Of a stretch of 64,000 bases of DNA, positions 1 to 10,717 are shown piece by piece; positions within the stretch are counted from its first letter, which is position 1; every line of letters starts with the position of its first letter. This stretch comes from Bradyrhizobiaceae bacterium PARB1 (GTDB taxonomy: Bacteria; Pseudomonadota; Alphaproteobacteria; Rhizobiales; Xanthobacteraceae): assembly GCA_002256345.1 (NCBI GenBank), contig NKIY01000004.1, positions 575,876-639,875 of the forward strand, written 5' to 3'. The notes beneath the pieces are model-generated. The model had not been told where the DNA came from. It saw only the letters and a program-made list of their open reading frames with translations, and made no database searches. Position numbers and translations under genes: made by a program.

Positions 1-1132
1 CGCGTAGCTCGCGCTCGCGGCCGCGCAGTTGCGCCGCCATGCCGTAGAACGCGCGGGCCAGCGGGACGAATTCCGACGGCAACGAATTGCGCGGCATGCG
101 TGCCGACCAATCGCCACGGCCGAAGCGCTTGGCCATGGTGGAGATCGCCTGGATCGGCTTGATGATCATGCGCTCCGCCACCACCAGCGCGCCAAGCAGC
201 GCGAACAGGCAGACAATGGCGAGCTGGATATAGGCGTTGCGAATCTCGTGATCCGCAATCGCGGAGACGCGCGCTTCGTCGATGCTGACGATGAGCTGCG
301 CAGTGGTGCCGGGAATAGTCGCGAAAGACACCGCGCGCGGCGTGCCGTCATCGGCCGTGAAGGAAAGCGACCCCGATTGTCGCTGCGAGTTGTTCAGATT
401 CGCTGCAATCAAGGGCAGCAACGAGAGGTCGCCCATTGGTCGACCGACCGCATCGGGATTGTTCGGTGGCGCGGCCAGCACCGTGCCGGCGTGATCGACC
501 AGCAATGCGGTGACGCCCGGTCGCTCGCCGAGATTGCTCATCAGCTTCGACATCCAGTCGAGATTGACGGCCGCGAGGATTACCGCGTCGTCGGCGCGGG
601 TGTCGCCCGGTGCGAGGTAGGCGGCCATCACCGATGGCAGATTGGACAGGCGGCTGAACAGGTAATCGCTGACGGTGAACTCACCTGTCGCGATCGCCTG
701 TTTGAAATAGGGCCGGTCGGCGAAATTGAGTCCGTTCTCCACGACCTCCGGCCAGGTCGAACAGTGCGCGACGCCATCGACGCCGGCGACGGTCAGGCTG
801 CGCAGCCATGGCATATTGCCGCGCAGGCTGGCGCGCATGATGGCACAGCTGCGATTCACCTGCGCTGCGCTGGAATAGATATAGGCGGAAGATTTCAGCA
901 CCGCTTCGATGGAGGCGAAAACTTCACGCTGCGCATCGGCGCTGTGCCTGGCGATGCCGGCAAATTCCTGCGATGCGGCGGAGATCTGCTGTGCTCGCGC
1001 ATGATGCAGCGAGCGAATGCGCTCGGCCATCAGGGGCCCGACCATAATCAACGCAAACAGCACCAAGCGGGCACGAATGCCGAGCGCGCCCCTGAGCCTG
1101 GCTTTATTGCGGTTGATACCGATGCGTGACAT
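1..1132 (-). CDS. Membrane sensor protein with periplasmic dCache-like domain and HAMP linker (C-terminus outside window)
   Basis: Only the N-terminal 377 residues are present; the gene runs off the left edge. The start (MSRIGINRNK) is an ATG at 1132. A first membrane segment lies at about residues 21-37. It is followed by roughly 250 periplasmic residues resembling a dCache ligand-binding domain, including the stretch DRPYFKQAIATGEFTVSDY. A second membrane segment (IQLAIVCLFALLGALVVAER) leads into a HAMP-like linker (MIIKPIQAIST...RFGRGDWSARM). The output domain is cut off. In related bacteria this architecture most often ends in a GGDEF diguanylate cyclase, sometimes a histidine kinase, so the output is inference. 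The gene diverges from the YggS-type gene at 1263. Confidence 0.7.
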   Translation of the reverse strand, partial: MSRIGINRNKARLRGALGIRARLVLFALIMVGPLMAERIRSLHHARAQQISAASQEFAGIARHSADAQREVFASIEAVLKSSAYIYSSAAQVNRSCAIMRASLRGNMPWLRSLTVAGVDGVAHCSTWPEVVENGLNFADRPYFKQAIATGEFTVSDYLFSRLSNLPSVMAAYLAPGDTRADDAVILAAVNLDWMSKLMSNLGERPGVTALLVDHAGTVLAAPPNNPDAVGRPMGDLSLLPLIAANLNNSQRQSGSLSFTADDGTPRAVSFATIPGTTAQLIVSIDEARVSAIADHEIRNAYIQLAIVCLFALLGALVVAERMIIKPIQAISTMAKRFGRGDWSARMPRNSLPSEFVPLARAFYGMAAQLRGRERELR

Positions 1133-1262
1133 CTTCGGATCCCTGAGCCCCGCGGACATAGGTACTTCAAAGCGTTCACAAACCCTTTCGCGGAACCCTC
1201 AAATTGCCGTTGTCCCCACGAAAGCTCGCGTCATGGTTGAGAATAATTCAGTCCTGGGTTCC

Positions 1263-1937
1263 ATGACGTTAACGTCTTCTTCACCAGCCGGCGGACTTGC
1301 CGCGGTGGAAATCGAAATCCGCCGTGCATGCAAGGAAGCCCGTCGTGAGCGGGCTTCTGTCACGCTCGTCGCTGTGTCGAAGACCTTCGAGGCCGATGCG
1401 ATCCGGCCTGCCATCGATGCCGGCCAGCGCGTATTTGGTGAGAATCGCGTGCAGGAAGCCAAGGGCAAGTGGCCGGCGCTGATCGCCGCTCAACCCGGGA
1501 TTGAGCTGCATCTGATCGGGCCGCTGCAGTCCAACAAGGCCAAAGAAGCGGTTGCGCTGTTTGATGCGATTCACTCCGTCGACCGCCCCTCGCTTTGCGA
1601 TGCGCTGGCCAAAGAGATTGCCGCTCAACAAAAATCGCCGCAGCTGTTCGTGCAGATCAACACTGGCGAGGAACCACAAAAGGCGGGCATCGCGCCCGGC
1701 GACGCCGATGATTTCCTGGCGCGCTGCCGCGATCACTGGGGTCTCGTGATTTCCGGCCTGATGTGCATCCCGCCGGTGGACGAAGCGCCGGCGCCGCACT
1801 TCGCGCTCACCGCCAAGATCGCCGCGCGCAACGGGCTGACGCAGCTGTCGATGGGCATGAGCGCGGATTTCGCGGCGGCGATCCAGTTCGGCGCTACCCA
1901 TGTGCGGGTGGGCTCAGCGATCTTCGGGCATCGGTAA
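1263..1937 (+). CDS. YggS/PROSC family pyridoxal-phosphate homeostasis protein
   Basis: The 224-residue protein matches the YggS/PLPBP family, which binds PLP without known catalytic activity and buffers vitamin B6 and amino-acid metabolism in the cytoplasm. The PLP lysine lies in LVAVSKTF, followed by the family motifs FGENRVQEA, HLIGPLQSNK, VQINTGEEPQKAG, GLMCIPP, LSMGMSADF and the C-terminal VRVGSAIFG. One difference from most relatives is PLQSNK where many have HLQTNK. The ATG at 1263 is chosen because it gives the usual family length; an upstream in-frame extension has no family resemblance. The gene is monocistronic and faces the convergent gene at 1980. Confidence 0.93.
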   Translation: MTLTSSSPAGGLAAVEIEIRRACKEARRERASVTLVAVSKTFEADAIRPAIDAGQRVFGENRVQEAKGKWPALIAAQPGIELHLIGPLQSNKAKEAVALFDAIHSVDRPSLCDALAKEIAAQQKSPQLFVQINTGEEPQKAGIAPGDADDFLARCRDHWGLVISGLMCIPPVDEAPAPHFALTAKIAARNGLTQLSMGMSADFAAAIQFGATHVRVGSAIFGHR

Positions 1938-1979
1938 TCTGCCGGGCGGGCAAAGCGTAGCGTCCACATCCTACAAGCC

Positions 1980-2549
1980 TCACCCGATCTCGATCTCCGT
2001 CGTCGTCCCAAGCCGCGCCAGCAGCCGCAGCATTGCGCCCCTGCGCATGGAAACGCAGCCAGCGGTCGGGCCCCAGTTCTCCCGTGCCAGATGCAGGAAA
2101 ACGGCACTGCCGCGCCCCGCAATTCGCGGTCTGGTGTTCTGGTCGATCTCGACGATGAAATCGTAGAGATGGTCCTCGCGCGCCAGCCGGTCGCCTTCGC
2201 GGCCGGGCCGTAAGCGGACCGGCTGATTGTAGTGCCGGTCCGTCGGGTCCTCACACCAGCCGTCATCCGGTCGGATCAGCCGCACCGGCAGATGCGTGCG
2301 TGGTCGTGTATGGCGGTCGCCGCGCCACCAAAGCCGCAGCGGGTGAAACACCCCCTGCGGCGTTGCGCCGTCGCCTTCGCGTTTGTTCGCCTTGATTCCG
2401 CCGCGACCCAGCGCGACGGGTATGGTTGTGTGATCGAAGCTCAGCCAGCCGCGCTGCGGATTGCCCGCAACGCGCCGCACCAGCACCCGCTTAACCGGCC
2501 GATCACGCAAGCTTGTTCGATAAGTACCTGAATTAACGACGTTTCCCAT
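1980..2549 (-). CDS. YkuD-type L,D-transpeptidase-like protein without signal peptide
   Basis: This 189-residue protein carries the L,D-transpeptidase catalytic signature near its C-terminus: a histidine in VFLHLARENWGPTAGCVSM at about residue 153 and the nucleophile cysteine at about 165. The family cross-links peptidoglycan or attaches lipoproteins in the periplasm. No signal peptide or membrane segment is visible (N-terminus MGNVVNSGTYR), so either export is unusual or the protein has another role. The motif DRHYNQPV is typical of this short subgroup common in alphaproteobacteria. An ATG at 2549 is preferred over a TTG one codon upstream. It converges with the YggS gene, with a 42-base gap. 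Confidence 0.8.
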   Translation of the reverse strand: MGNVVNSGTYRTSLRDRPVKRVLVRRVAGNPQRGWLSFDHTTIPVALGRGGIKANKREGDGATPQGVFHPLRLWWRGDRHTRPRTHLPVRLIRPDDGWCEDPTDRHYNQPVRLRPGREGDRLAREDHLYDFIVEIDQNTRPRIAGRGSAVFLHLARENWGPTAGCVSMRRGAMLRLLARLGTTTEIEIG

Positions 2550-2737
2550 CAAATCCCGCCGCTTCGCCTTGGCTGTTTACCGCAAATGTTCTATTTCGCG
2601 CTGCAAAACCACATTCGCTGAGAATGCTGCGTTTTTTGCGCTAGACTATGCGGTGATCGCGAAACCGTGATGATCTCCACCCCATCATCTCGTTTCAAAG
2701 CGTCAGAGCCGCAGCAGCCCTCCAAAGGATTGTCGCA

Positions 2738-3424
2738 ATGCCGAATGCCCGCAAGATCTTGATCGTGGACGACGACACTGATTTGCGCGAGGCGCTAGTC
2801 GAGCAGTTGTCGCTGCACGAGGAATTCGAAGCCTCCGCCGTCGATACCGGCGCCAAGGGTGCGACCGCCGCAAAAGCCAATTCTCCCGATCTGGTGCTGA
2901 TGGATGTCGGCCTGCCCGACACCGACGGCCGTGAAGTCGTGCGCAGCCTGCGCAAAGGCGGCTTCAAGGCGCCGATCATCATGCTCACCGGCCACGACAC
3001 CGATAGCGACACCATTCTCGGCCTCGAATCCGGCGCCAATGATTATGTCGCAAAGCCGTTCCGCTTCGCCGTGCTGCTCGCGCGCATCCGCGCGCAGCTC
3101 CGTCAGCATGAGGCGAGCGAGGATGCCGTTTTCACCGTCGGTCCCTATAGCTTCCGTCCGGGCTCGAAGATGCTCACCGGCGCCAATGCCAAGAAGGTGC
3201 GGCTCACCGAGAAAGAAACCGCGATCCTGCGCTTCCTTTATCGCGCCGGCCAGATGGCGGTGTCGCGCGAGACGCTGCTGCAGGAAGTCTGGGGCTACAA
3301 TTCCGGCGTGACGACGCATACGCTGGAAACGCACATCTACCGGCTGCGCCAGAAGATCGAGAAGGATGCGGCCAATCCCGAAATCCTGGTAACGGAAGCC
3401 GGTGGCTACAAGTTGGTGCCGTGA
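2738..3424 (+). CDS. OmpR/PhoB-family response regulator
   Basis: The 228-residue protein has a receiver domain (about 1-122) and a winged-helix DNA-binding domain (about 130-228). In the receiver the acidic pocket is D11-D12, the phosphoacceptor is D56 in LVLMDVGLPD, the switch threonine is T84 and the conserved lysine is K106 in AKPFRF. The effector contains LTEKETAILRFLY and the terminal recognition/wing segment ending EAGGYKLVP. No cognate histidine kinase is adjacent, so it is an orphan regulator here. The sequence resembles the conserved alphaproteobacterial CenR-like regulators, but that assignment is not proven. The cyclic-nucleotide-binding gene follows 84 bases downstream in the same direction. 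Confidence 0.9.
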   Translation: MPNARKILIVDDDTDLREALVEQLSLHEEFEASAVDTGAKGATAAKANSPDLVLMDVGLPDTDGREVVRSLRKGGFKAPIIMLTGHDTDSDTILGLESGANDYVAKPFRFAVLLARIRAQLRQHEASEDAVFTVGPYSFRPGSKMLTGANAKKVRLTEKETAILRFLYRAGQMAVSRETLLQEVWGYNSGVTTHTLETHIYRLRQKIEKDAANPEILVTEAGGYKLVP

Positions 3425-3508
3425 TACGAATAGTGGACCGATTCGCCTCTAGCTCTCCGTTGCGTGTTGCGCCTCCGGTCCCCGCGGTCTTCCGGCTCGA
3501 TTTTCTCC

Positions 3509-3955
3509 ATGTCGATTGATGACGACGTCTCTCTGCTCGAGCGCGTGCCGACCCTGCGCCTGCTGGGCCGGGACGCCCTGCGTGTGATCGCCATCGGCTC
3601 GGAACAGCAGGATTTTTCCCGCGGCTCGTTCCTGTTTCGTGAGGATGAACAGGCCGATTGCGGCTATGTGGTGCAATCGGGCGCGTTCCGCATCAGTGTC
3701 GACGATGGCAGCGATCATGAAGTGGTCGCCGAGCGCGGCGCGTTGATCGGCGAACTATCTTTGCTGATTTCGATGCCGCGCCGCTCGACGGCGGTGGCGA
3801 CGGAATATTCAAGCGTGATCCGGATCACGCGGAGCCTGTTTCAGCGCGTGCTCGACAGCGATCCTGATGCAGCGCTACGCCTGCGCAACGACATGGCCGC
3901 GCGGGTGACTGAGCTGACCAACGATTTCGTTCAGGTGAGATCGAAGCTGGGGTAG
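3509..3955 (+). CDS. Cyclic nucleotide-binding domain protein (Crp-like, no DNA-binding domain)
   Basis: The protein of 148 residues is a single CAP_ED beta-roll: LFREDEQADCGYVVQSG, then the phosphate-binding-cassette-like GALIGELSLLISMPRRSTAVAT. No C-terminal helix-turn-helix follows, unlike Crp/Fnr regulators, so it is probably a stand-alone ligand-binding regulator or a partner of the preceding response regulator. The family usually binds cAMP or cGMP; whether this one does is unknown. The start at 3509 (MSIDDDVSLLER) is chosen for family length. The neighbour upstream is an orphan OmpR-type regulator. Confidence 0.8.
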   Translation: MSIDDDVSLLERVPTLRLLGRDALRVIAIGSEQQDFSRGSFLFREDEQADCGYVVQSGAFRISVDDGSDHEVVAERGALIGELSLLISMPRRSTAVATEYSSVIRITRSLFQRVLDSDPDAALRLRNDMAARVTELTNDFVQVRSKLG

Positions 3956-3965
3956 CTCCGCTCGC

Positions 3966-4055
3966 AGGATGGGTTGAGCGAAGCGAAAACCCATACTGTC
4001 CGTTGCTGCGATGAACTCCGCCGATGGGTTTTCGCGAAGACGCTCAACCCCTCCT
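3966..4055. repeat. Palindromic intergenic repeat, GGATGGGTTGAGCG type
   Basis: Imperfect inverted arms (AGGATGGGTTGAGCGAAGCG at 3966 and its near-complement, GGGTTTTCGCGAAG...GCTCAACCC, ending near 4055) flank a short loop. It lies between the convergent cNMP-binding and exonuclease III genes and may act as a bidirectional terminator. A related but diverged element is at 25199-25294. Confidence 0.75.
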
Positions 4056-4060
4056 ACGGT

Positions 4061-4876
4061 TCACACATCCACCACGACAGTCACCGGCACGTGGTCCGAC
4101 GGGCGCTCCCATCCGCGCGCATCGCTGAGCACGCTAAAGCCCCGCACCGAATCCTTCAGTGCGTTCGACACCCAGATGTGATCCAGCCGCCGCCCGCGAT
4201 TCGATGCTGCCCAGTCGGCTGCGCGGTAGCTCCACCATGTATAGATTTTCTCCGACAGCGGAATGCGCTCGCGCGCCACGTCGATCCAGTTGCCTTCGCT
4301 CTGCACCGCCAGCAGCTTCTCGCATTCGATCGGCGTGTGCGACACGATCTTCAGCATCTGTTTGTGCGACCACACATCGTTCTCGTGTGGCGCCACATTG
4401 AGATCGCCGACGAGAATATGCCGTGCATCGCCGCGCGGATGCAGCGGCTCGCAAGCGCGCATCTCATCGAGAAAAGATAGCTTATGCGCGAATTTCGGAT
4501 TGGCTTCGGGATCGGGAATATCGCCACCAGCCGGCACGTAGAAATCATGCACGATCAGCGGTGCGCTGAGTCCGGCCTGCGCGCCGAAGGCCACAGAGAT
4601 GTGGCGTGAATCCACCTTGTCGCAGAACACGCGGATGTCGGTGGTCTCGAACGGCAGTTTCGAGACGATGGCGACGCCGTGATAGCCCTTCTGCCCGTTC
4701 AGCGCGACATGGTTGTAGCCGAGCTGCTTGAAGCGTTTCAGCGGAAACGCATCGTCGGGGCACTTGGTCTCCTGCAGGCACAGCACGTCCGGCCGATGCT
4801 TCTTCAGGAAGTCGGCGACCAGTTCGATGCGGAGGCGGACGGAATTGATATTCCAGGTCGTGAGGGTGAGACGCAT
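4061..4876 (-). CDS. xth: Exodeoxyribonuclease III (AP endonuclease)
   Basis: The 271-residue protein is a full-length Xth/ExoA enzyme. The family cleaves DNA 5' of abasic sites in base-excision repair and has 3'-5' exonuclease activity, using Mg2+. Visible landmarks are TTWNINSVRLR at the N-terminus, the metal-binding glutamate E36 in LCLQETKC, HDFYVPAGGD, the catalytic HILVGDLNVAP segment, RRLDHIW and the terminal SDHVPV histidine motif. The ATG at 4876 matches the family start. A palindromic repeat lies immediately upstream and another between it and its convergent neighbour. Confidence 0.95.
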   Translation of the reverse strand: MRLTLTTWNINSVRLRIELVADFLKKHRPDVLCLQETKCPDDAFPLKRFKQLGYNHVALNGQKGYHGVAIVSKLPFETTDIRVFCDKVDSRHISVAFGAQAGLSAPLIVHDFYVPAGGDIPDPEANPKFAHKLSFLDEMRACEPLHPRGDARHILVGDLNVAPHENDVWSHKQMLKIVSHTPIECEKLLAVQSEGNWIDVARERIPLSEKIYTWWSYRAADWAASNRGRRLDHIWVSNALKDSVRGFSVLSDARGWERPSDHVPVTVVVDV

Positions 4877-4885
4877 GGGGCACTT

Positions 4886-4975
4886 GTAGCCCGGATGGAG
4901 CGCAGCGCAATCCGGGATTCAGCGCTTCCACATGTCGCCGTTTCCCAGATTACGCTTTCGCTCCATCCGGGCTAC
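4886..4975. repeat. Palindromic intergenic repeat, GTAGCCCGGATGGAGCG type
   Basis: The arms GTAGCCCGGATGGAGCG (4886) and CGCTCCATCCGGGCTAC (ending 4975, with one inserted pair) can form a long hairpin. It occupies the gap between lolA and xth, within 10 bases of the xth start codon, so it would lie in or near the xth leader. Confidence 0.8.
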
Positions 4976-4985
4976 ATCACGGCCC

Positions 4986-5846
4986 CTAATTCGCGCCGCC
5001 GCTCGGATATTTCGCGAAGTCGATCTTGAACAAACCCGGATCCGGTTTTTTCGTGGTGTCCAGATTATAGATCGCCACGGTGGTGTCGTAGCCCTGCGGG
5101 TCTGTAATGGTCCACTGCTTGAGCTGGCCGTCCTTGGTGCCGACCATCAGCATCAGGCGCGAGGTGCCGACTACGGCATTGCGTTCCTCGATGATCACCG
5201 AGGTGTAGAGATCGTCCGCGGTCACTGCGACGACATTGGTGTCTTTCATCAGATCGATCCGATCCGACAGCAGGAAACGCAGCGGCGTCTGCGACAGCGG
5301 GTAGATGTCCTGGGTCGCCAGCTTGGTGTCGCGCACCGCCAGCGACTGGCCGTCGGAAACCATCGCGATCGGCGTCGGCGCGTCATACTCGAAGCGCACC
5401 TTGCCAGGCTTCTGGATGTAGAAATCGCCGGTGGTGCGGCTGCCATCGGGGCCGACCTGCACGAAATTGCCCGAGAGCGTCGAGAGATTCGACAGATAGG
5501 CGCTCACCTTCGCGGCCGATGCCTTCTGGTTGGCATCGAAGGTGGTGAAGATGCTGGCCGGCACGTTACGGCGCGGATCGGGAATCACGGGATTTGGTGG
5601 CGTCGTCTGCCGCGGCGCCTGCGCCTGCTGGGCCGGAGCGATAGCGCCCGGCGGCCGGGCCGGCTGCGTCTCGGATGCGGCGACCTGGAAGGCGGCGTTG
5701 CGCGATTTGGGTGCGGGGCGCGGCAGCGGCGTGGTCTGGGCCTGCGCCGATGTCATCATGATGCCGACAGCAAAAGTCGCAGCAAGGCCAGCGGCGCTGG
5801 CGCGCAGGAGGGCCTGGTGTGCGGCGTGATGGGTGTCGCGTTTCAT
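4986..5846 (-). CDS. lolA: Outer-membrane lipoprotein carrier LolA family protein
   Basis: The protein has 286 residues. LolA is the periplasmic chaperone that carries lipoproteins from the LolCDE complex to the outer membrane. After a signal peptide (MKRDTHHAAHQ... with core GLAATFAVGIMM and cleavage near SAQA) comes a long proline/alanine-rich low-complexity stretch of about 75 residues. The LolA fold follows, with motifs LSGNFVQVGPDG, GDFYIQKPGKVRFEYD, DIYPLSQTPLRFLL and a C-terminal IYNLDTTKKPDPGLFKIDF. The proline-rich linker is longer than in enterobacterial LolA. The start at 5846 is chosen because it immediately precedes the signal peptide. ftsK is upstream on the same strand, 214 bases away. 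Confidence 0.88.
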   Translation of the reverse strand: MKRDTHHAAHQALLRASAAGLAATFAVGIMMTSAQAQTTPLPRPAPKSRNAAFQVAASETQPARPPGAIAPAQQAQAPRQTTPPNPVIPDPRRNVPASIFTTFDANQKASAAKVSAYLSNLSTLSGNFVQVGPDGSRTTGDFYIQKPGKVRFEYDAPTPIAMVSDGQSLAVRDTKLATQDIYPLSQTPLRFLLSDRIDLMKDTNVVAVTADDLYTSVIIEERNAVVGTSRLMLMVGTKDGQLKQWTITDPQGYDTTVAIYNLDTTKKPDPGLFKIDFAKYPSGGAN

Positions 5847-6060
5847 CAAAACGTCGTCCTGCTCGGCGATGCCATCGGCGGCGCATTGTAGCGCGCTTTG
5901 CGTCGGGGTGGGTATCGATCTTCCGTTTGGGATGGCGCTGCAATCCGCATCCGAACCGGCGGTTTCCGCCGCATGCGCAGGGGTTAAGCATGCGCTGTGG
6001 CGATTTCGCGACACCATGTGCGATCCTTGCGCGTGTTTGTGATCCGATACCGTCACGCGC

Positions 6061-8550
<2,490 letters not shown>

Positions 8551-8563
8551 GCTGCGCCTTCGA

Positions 8564-9787
8564 TCAGCCGAGAATCTTCACGAGGCGATGCAATGCCTCG
8601 GCGGTGGTGTCGCTGTCCTGAACCATGGCGATCCGGATGTAGCCGGCGCCGGGATTGCTGCCATCGGGCTGGGTGCGAGCGAGATAACTGCCGGGGACGA
8701 CGCGGACACCGCCGTCTCTGTAAAGCCGCACTGTTGCCTCTTCGTCGCCACCGGAATTCGTGACATCGAGCCACAAACAGAAGCCGCCGGCGGGCCTTTT
8801 GTAGCCGTGGCGCGAGCCGAGAATCTGGTCAGCGAGGTCGAATTTCAGTCCGTAAAGCCGACGGTTTTCCTCCACATGGCTCTCATCGCTGTAAGCGGCG
8901 ACCGCCACCTGCTGCAACGGCACCGGCACCTGCGGCGCGGCGACATTGCGCAACTCGTGGAAGGCGCTGAGGAATTTCCTGTCGCCCGCGACGAAGCCGA
9001 CGCGCATGCCGGGCAGGTTCGACCGCTTGGACAGCGACTGGAAGGCGACGACGTTCTGAAAATCCGACCCGGCCTGGGCCAGCATGCTGCCCGGCGCCTC
9101 GCGGGTGTAGATCTCCGAATAGCATTCGTCGGACAGGACGATGAAGCCGTGCTTCAAGCTAAGCGCATGAAGTTGCTTGAAATATTCCGGTGTTGCGACG
9201 GCGCCCTGCGGGTTTGCGGGGGAGGCGATGTAGATCGCCGCTGTCCGCCGCAAGATTGCCTCATCGATTGCCGCTAGATTCGGAAGAAACCCGTTTTCGA
9301 CCGTCGTGGGCAGAAAAATCGCTTCGCATCCCGCCGCCCGCGCGCCGGCGCCATAGGCTGGGTAGAACGGATTTGGCAGCAAAATCGCGGGCTTACCCTC
9401 GCGCGGCCCGACATAGCGCGCCGCCGCGATGCCAGCGAAGAACAGTCCCTCGCGGCTGCCATTCAGCACCAGCACTTCGGTCTCGGGGTCCACTGCACGC
9501 GGCAGATCGAACCGCTTTGTGATCCACGTTGCGGCAGCTTTGCGGAACGGCTCGATCCCCTTGGCGATCGGGTAACGTCCGAAGTCGTTGATATGCTTGG
9601 CCAAGATCGGCCCGACAAAGTCCGGCACCGGATGCTGCGGCTCGCCCAGCGACAGCGTGATCAGCGGCAATCCGGGCTGATAGGGCGCCAGAAGCTCCGT
9701 CAGCCGCGCAAATGGCGAGCGCTCGCCATCAGGTCCCGCGGAGGTCCGGGATGCACCATGCTGTTGCGCGGGAATCGTGGAAGCCAT
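8564..9787 (-). CDS. Class I/II PLP-dependent aminotransferase, DapC-like (succinyldiaminopimelate transaminase)
   Basis: The 407-residue fold-type I aminotransferase carries the PLP lysine in [17 protein letters not shown], the SDECYSEIY segment (aspartate binding the PLP ring nitrogen) and [10 protein letters not shown]. The [12 protein letters not shown] form of the active-site motif is typical of proteobacterial DapC-like enzymes of the lysine/diaminopimelate pathway. Substrate cannot be proven from sequence, and N-acetylornithine or aromatic amino acids are alternatives. It sits 13 bases upstream of ftsK and may share its transcript, linking peptidoglycan precursor supply to division only by position. 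The ATG at 9787 is preferred. Confidence 0.82.
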   Translation of the reverse strand: MASTIPAQQHGASRTSAGPDGERSPFARLTELLAPYQPGLPLITLSLGEPQHPVPDFVGPILAKHINDFGRYPIAKGIEPFRKAAATWITKRFDLPRAVDPETEVLVLNGSREGLFFAGIAAARYVGPREGKPAILLPNPFYPAYGAGARAAGCEAIFLPTTVENGFLPNLAAIDEAILRRTAAIYIASPANPQGAVATPEYFKQLHALSLKHGFIVLSDECYSEIYTREAPGSMLAQAGSDFQNVVAFQSLSKRSNLPGMRVGFVAGDRKFLSAFHELRNVAAPQVPVPLQQVAVAAYSDESHVEENRRLYGLKFDLADQILGSRHGYKRPAGGFCLWLDVTNSGGDEEATVRLYRDGGVRVVPGSYLARTQPDGSNPGAGYIRIAMVQDSDTTAEALHRLVKILG

Positions 9788-9923
9788 CGGAAAAACGCCC
9801 GTACTTTCAACACCGCCGACCGCCCCATGAGATCGGCAGGAATGGGATCACACCACCATAGATACGGCGAGGTTAAGGCCCGATTAACCATGGACGGGTG
9901 GGTGGTAAAGCCAAGTTCGACAG

Positions 9924-10268
9924 TCAGGGAAGTCGCGCAATTTCGCCGCCGACGGCGGCTTTCAAAATCGGCAGAGCAAAAATAACTGTATTCCAGATGA
10001 TCTCGCCAGCGATGTCTTCGTAGTCATGTCGATAGACATTTCCTGCGCCAGCGATTTGCTTCCAGATGATATGCGGATGCCGCACCTTCAATTCGTCAGG
10101 CAAGCGTCGCGATGCTTCGGAAATGATTTCGAGGCAGCGAATGACCGCATAAAGTGTGCGGGTGTCGTTCTGGAGTTCATCCGGCCCTGCGTCGGCGATG
10201 AACGCCGTTGCCAGATCGATATGATGATCGATATCGCGAAGCGCTGTCTCAGCCGGACTAGAAGGCAT
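9924..10268 (-). CDS. HepT-like (DUF86) protein, putative HEPN toxin of a MntA/HepT pair
   Basis: The product is about 114 residues. HepT-type HEPN proteins are RNases neutralised by a partner nucleotidyltransferase that adenylylates a conserved tyrosine. The HxY motif is present as RHDYEDI (H81, Y83 from the chosen start). The arginine of the classical Rx4-6HxY motif is not at the usual -5 position, which is G76 in GNVYRHDY; a common DUF86 variant has this GNxxRHxY form. The ATG at 10268 is chosen (another at 10277, a TTG at 10298); all overlap the end of the upstream nucleotidyltransferase gene, indicating coupling. Whether it is toxic is untested. Confidence 0.8.
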   Translation of the reverse strand: MPSSPAETALRDIDHHIDLATAFIADAGPDELQNDTRTLYAVIRCLEIISEASRRLPDELKVRHPHIIWKQIAGAGNVYRHDYEDIAGEIIWNTVIFALPILKAAVGGEIARLP

Positions 10269-10554
10269 AGACCGCATCTGCGGTTGCGGCAGGCGCAATA
10301 TAAGGCTTCAGGTTCTTGCGGTTCACCACATCGACCGGGCCATCGAACAAATCCGCGATATATTCCTTGAGACCAGCGTAGTCATAAACCGTCAAACGAG
10401 CCGCTGGATCGATTTCGATCATGATGTCGATATCGCTATTCGGGCCATTGTCGCCACGCGCGACCGATCCGAATAAGGCAGCATGACGGACGCCGCGTTC
10501 GCGTAACGCTCGCTCCGATCGCCGAAGGATTTCGATGACGCCGACGCTGTTCAT
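10258..10554 (-). CDS. MntA-like minimal nucleotidyltransferase (antitoxin)
   Basis: This 98-residue protein has the minimal nucleotidyltransferase signature GSx10DxD: G29-S30 followed by D41 and D43 (LFGSVARGDNGPNSDIDIM). In MntA/HepT type VII systems this enzyme transfers AMP to the partner HEPN toxin. It overlaps the HepT-like gene by a few bases, antitoxin first, the usual arrangement. The ATG at 10554 gives standard family length. Flanking genes (dapC-like and amtB) are housekeeping, so the pair looks like a small accessory insertion. Confidence 0.88.
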   Translation of the reverse strand: MNSVGVIEILRRSERALRERGVRHAALFGSVARGDNGPNSDIDIMIEIDPAARLTVYDYAGLKEYIADLFDGPVDVVNRKNLKPYIAPAATADAVYAF

Positions 10555-10604
10555 TCCCGAAATATAGCATGTCCGCCGTCATTTCGGGAGGCACCACATC
10601 CTTC

Positions 10605-10642
10605 AAAAAAGTGAAGGGCCCCGACTTGCGCTGGGGCCCTTC
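10605..10642 (-). terminator. Rho-independent terminator of the amtB transcript
   Basis: A perfect 10-bp stem, GAAGGGCCCC (10613-10622) with GGGGCCCTTC (10633-10642) around a 10-base loop, is followed on the minus strand by a run of six T (10605-10610). It lies 76 bases past the amtB stop codon. Confidence 0.93.
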
Positions 10643-10717
10643 GACGGCTCGGGCATTGCCGGGTATTGCCCGGGCCGATCTCGAAAGCTCCGGCGCCGTA
10701 GCGCCGCAGCCTGGCGC

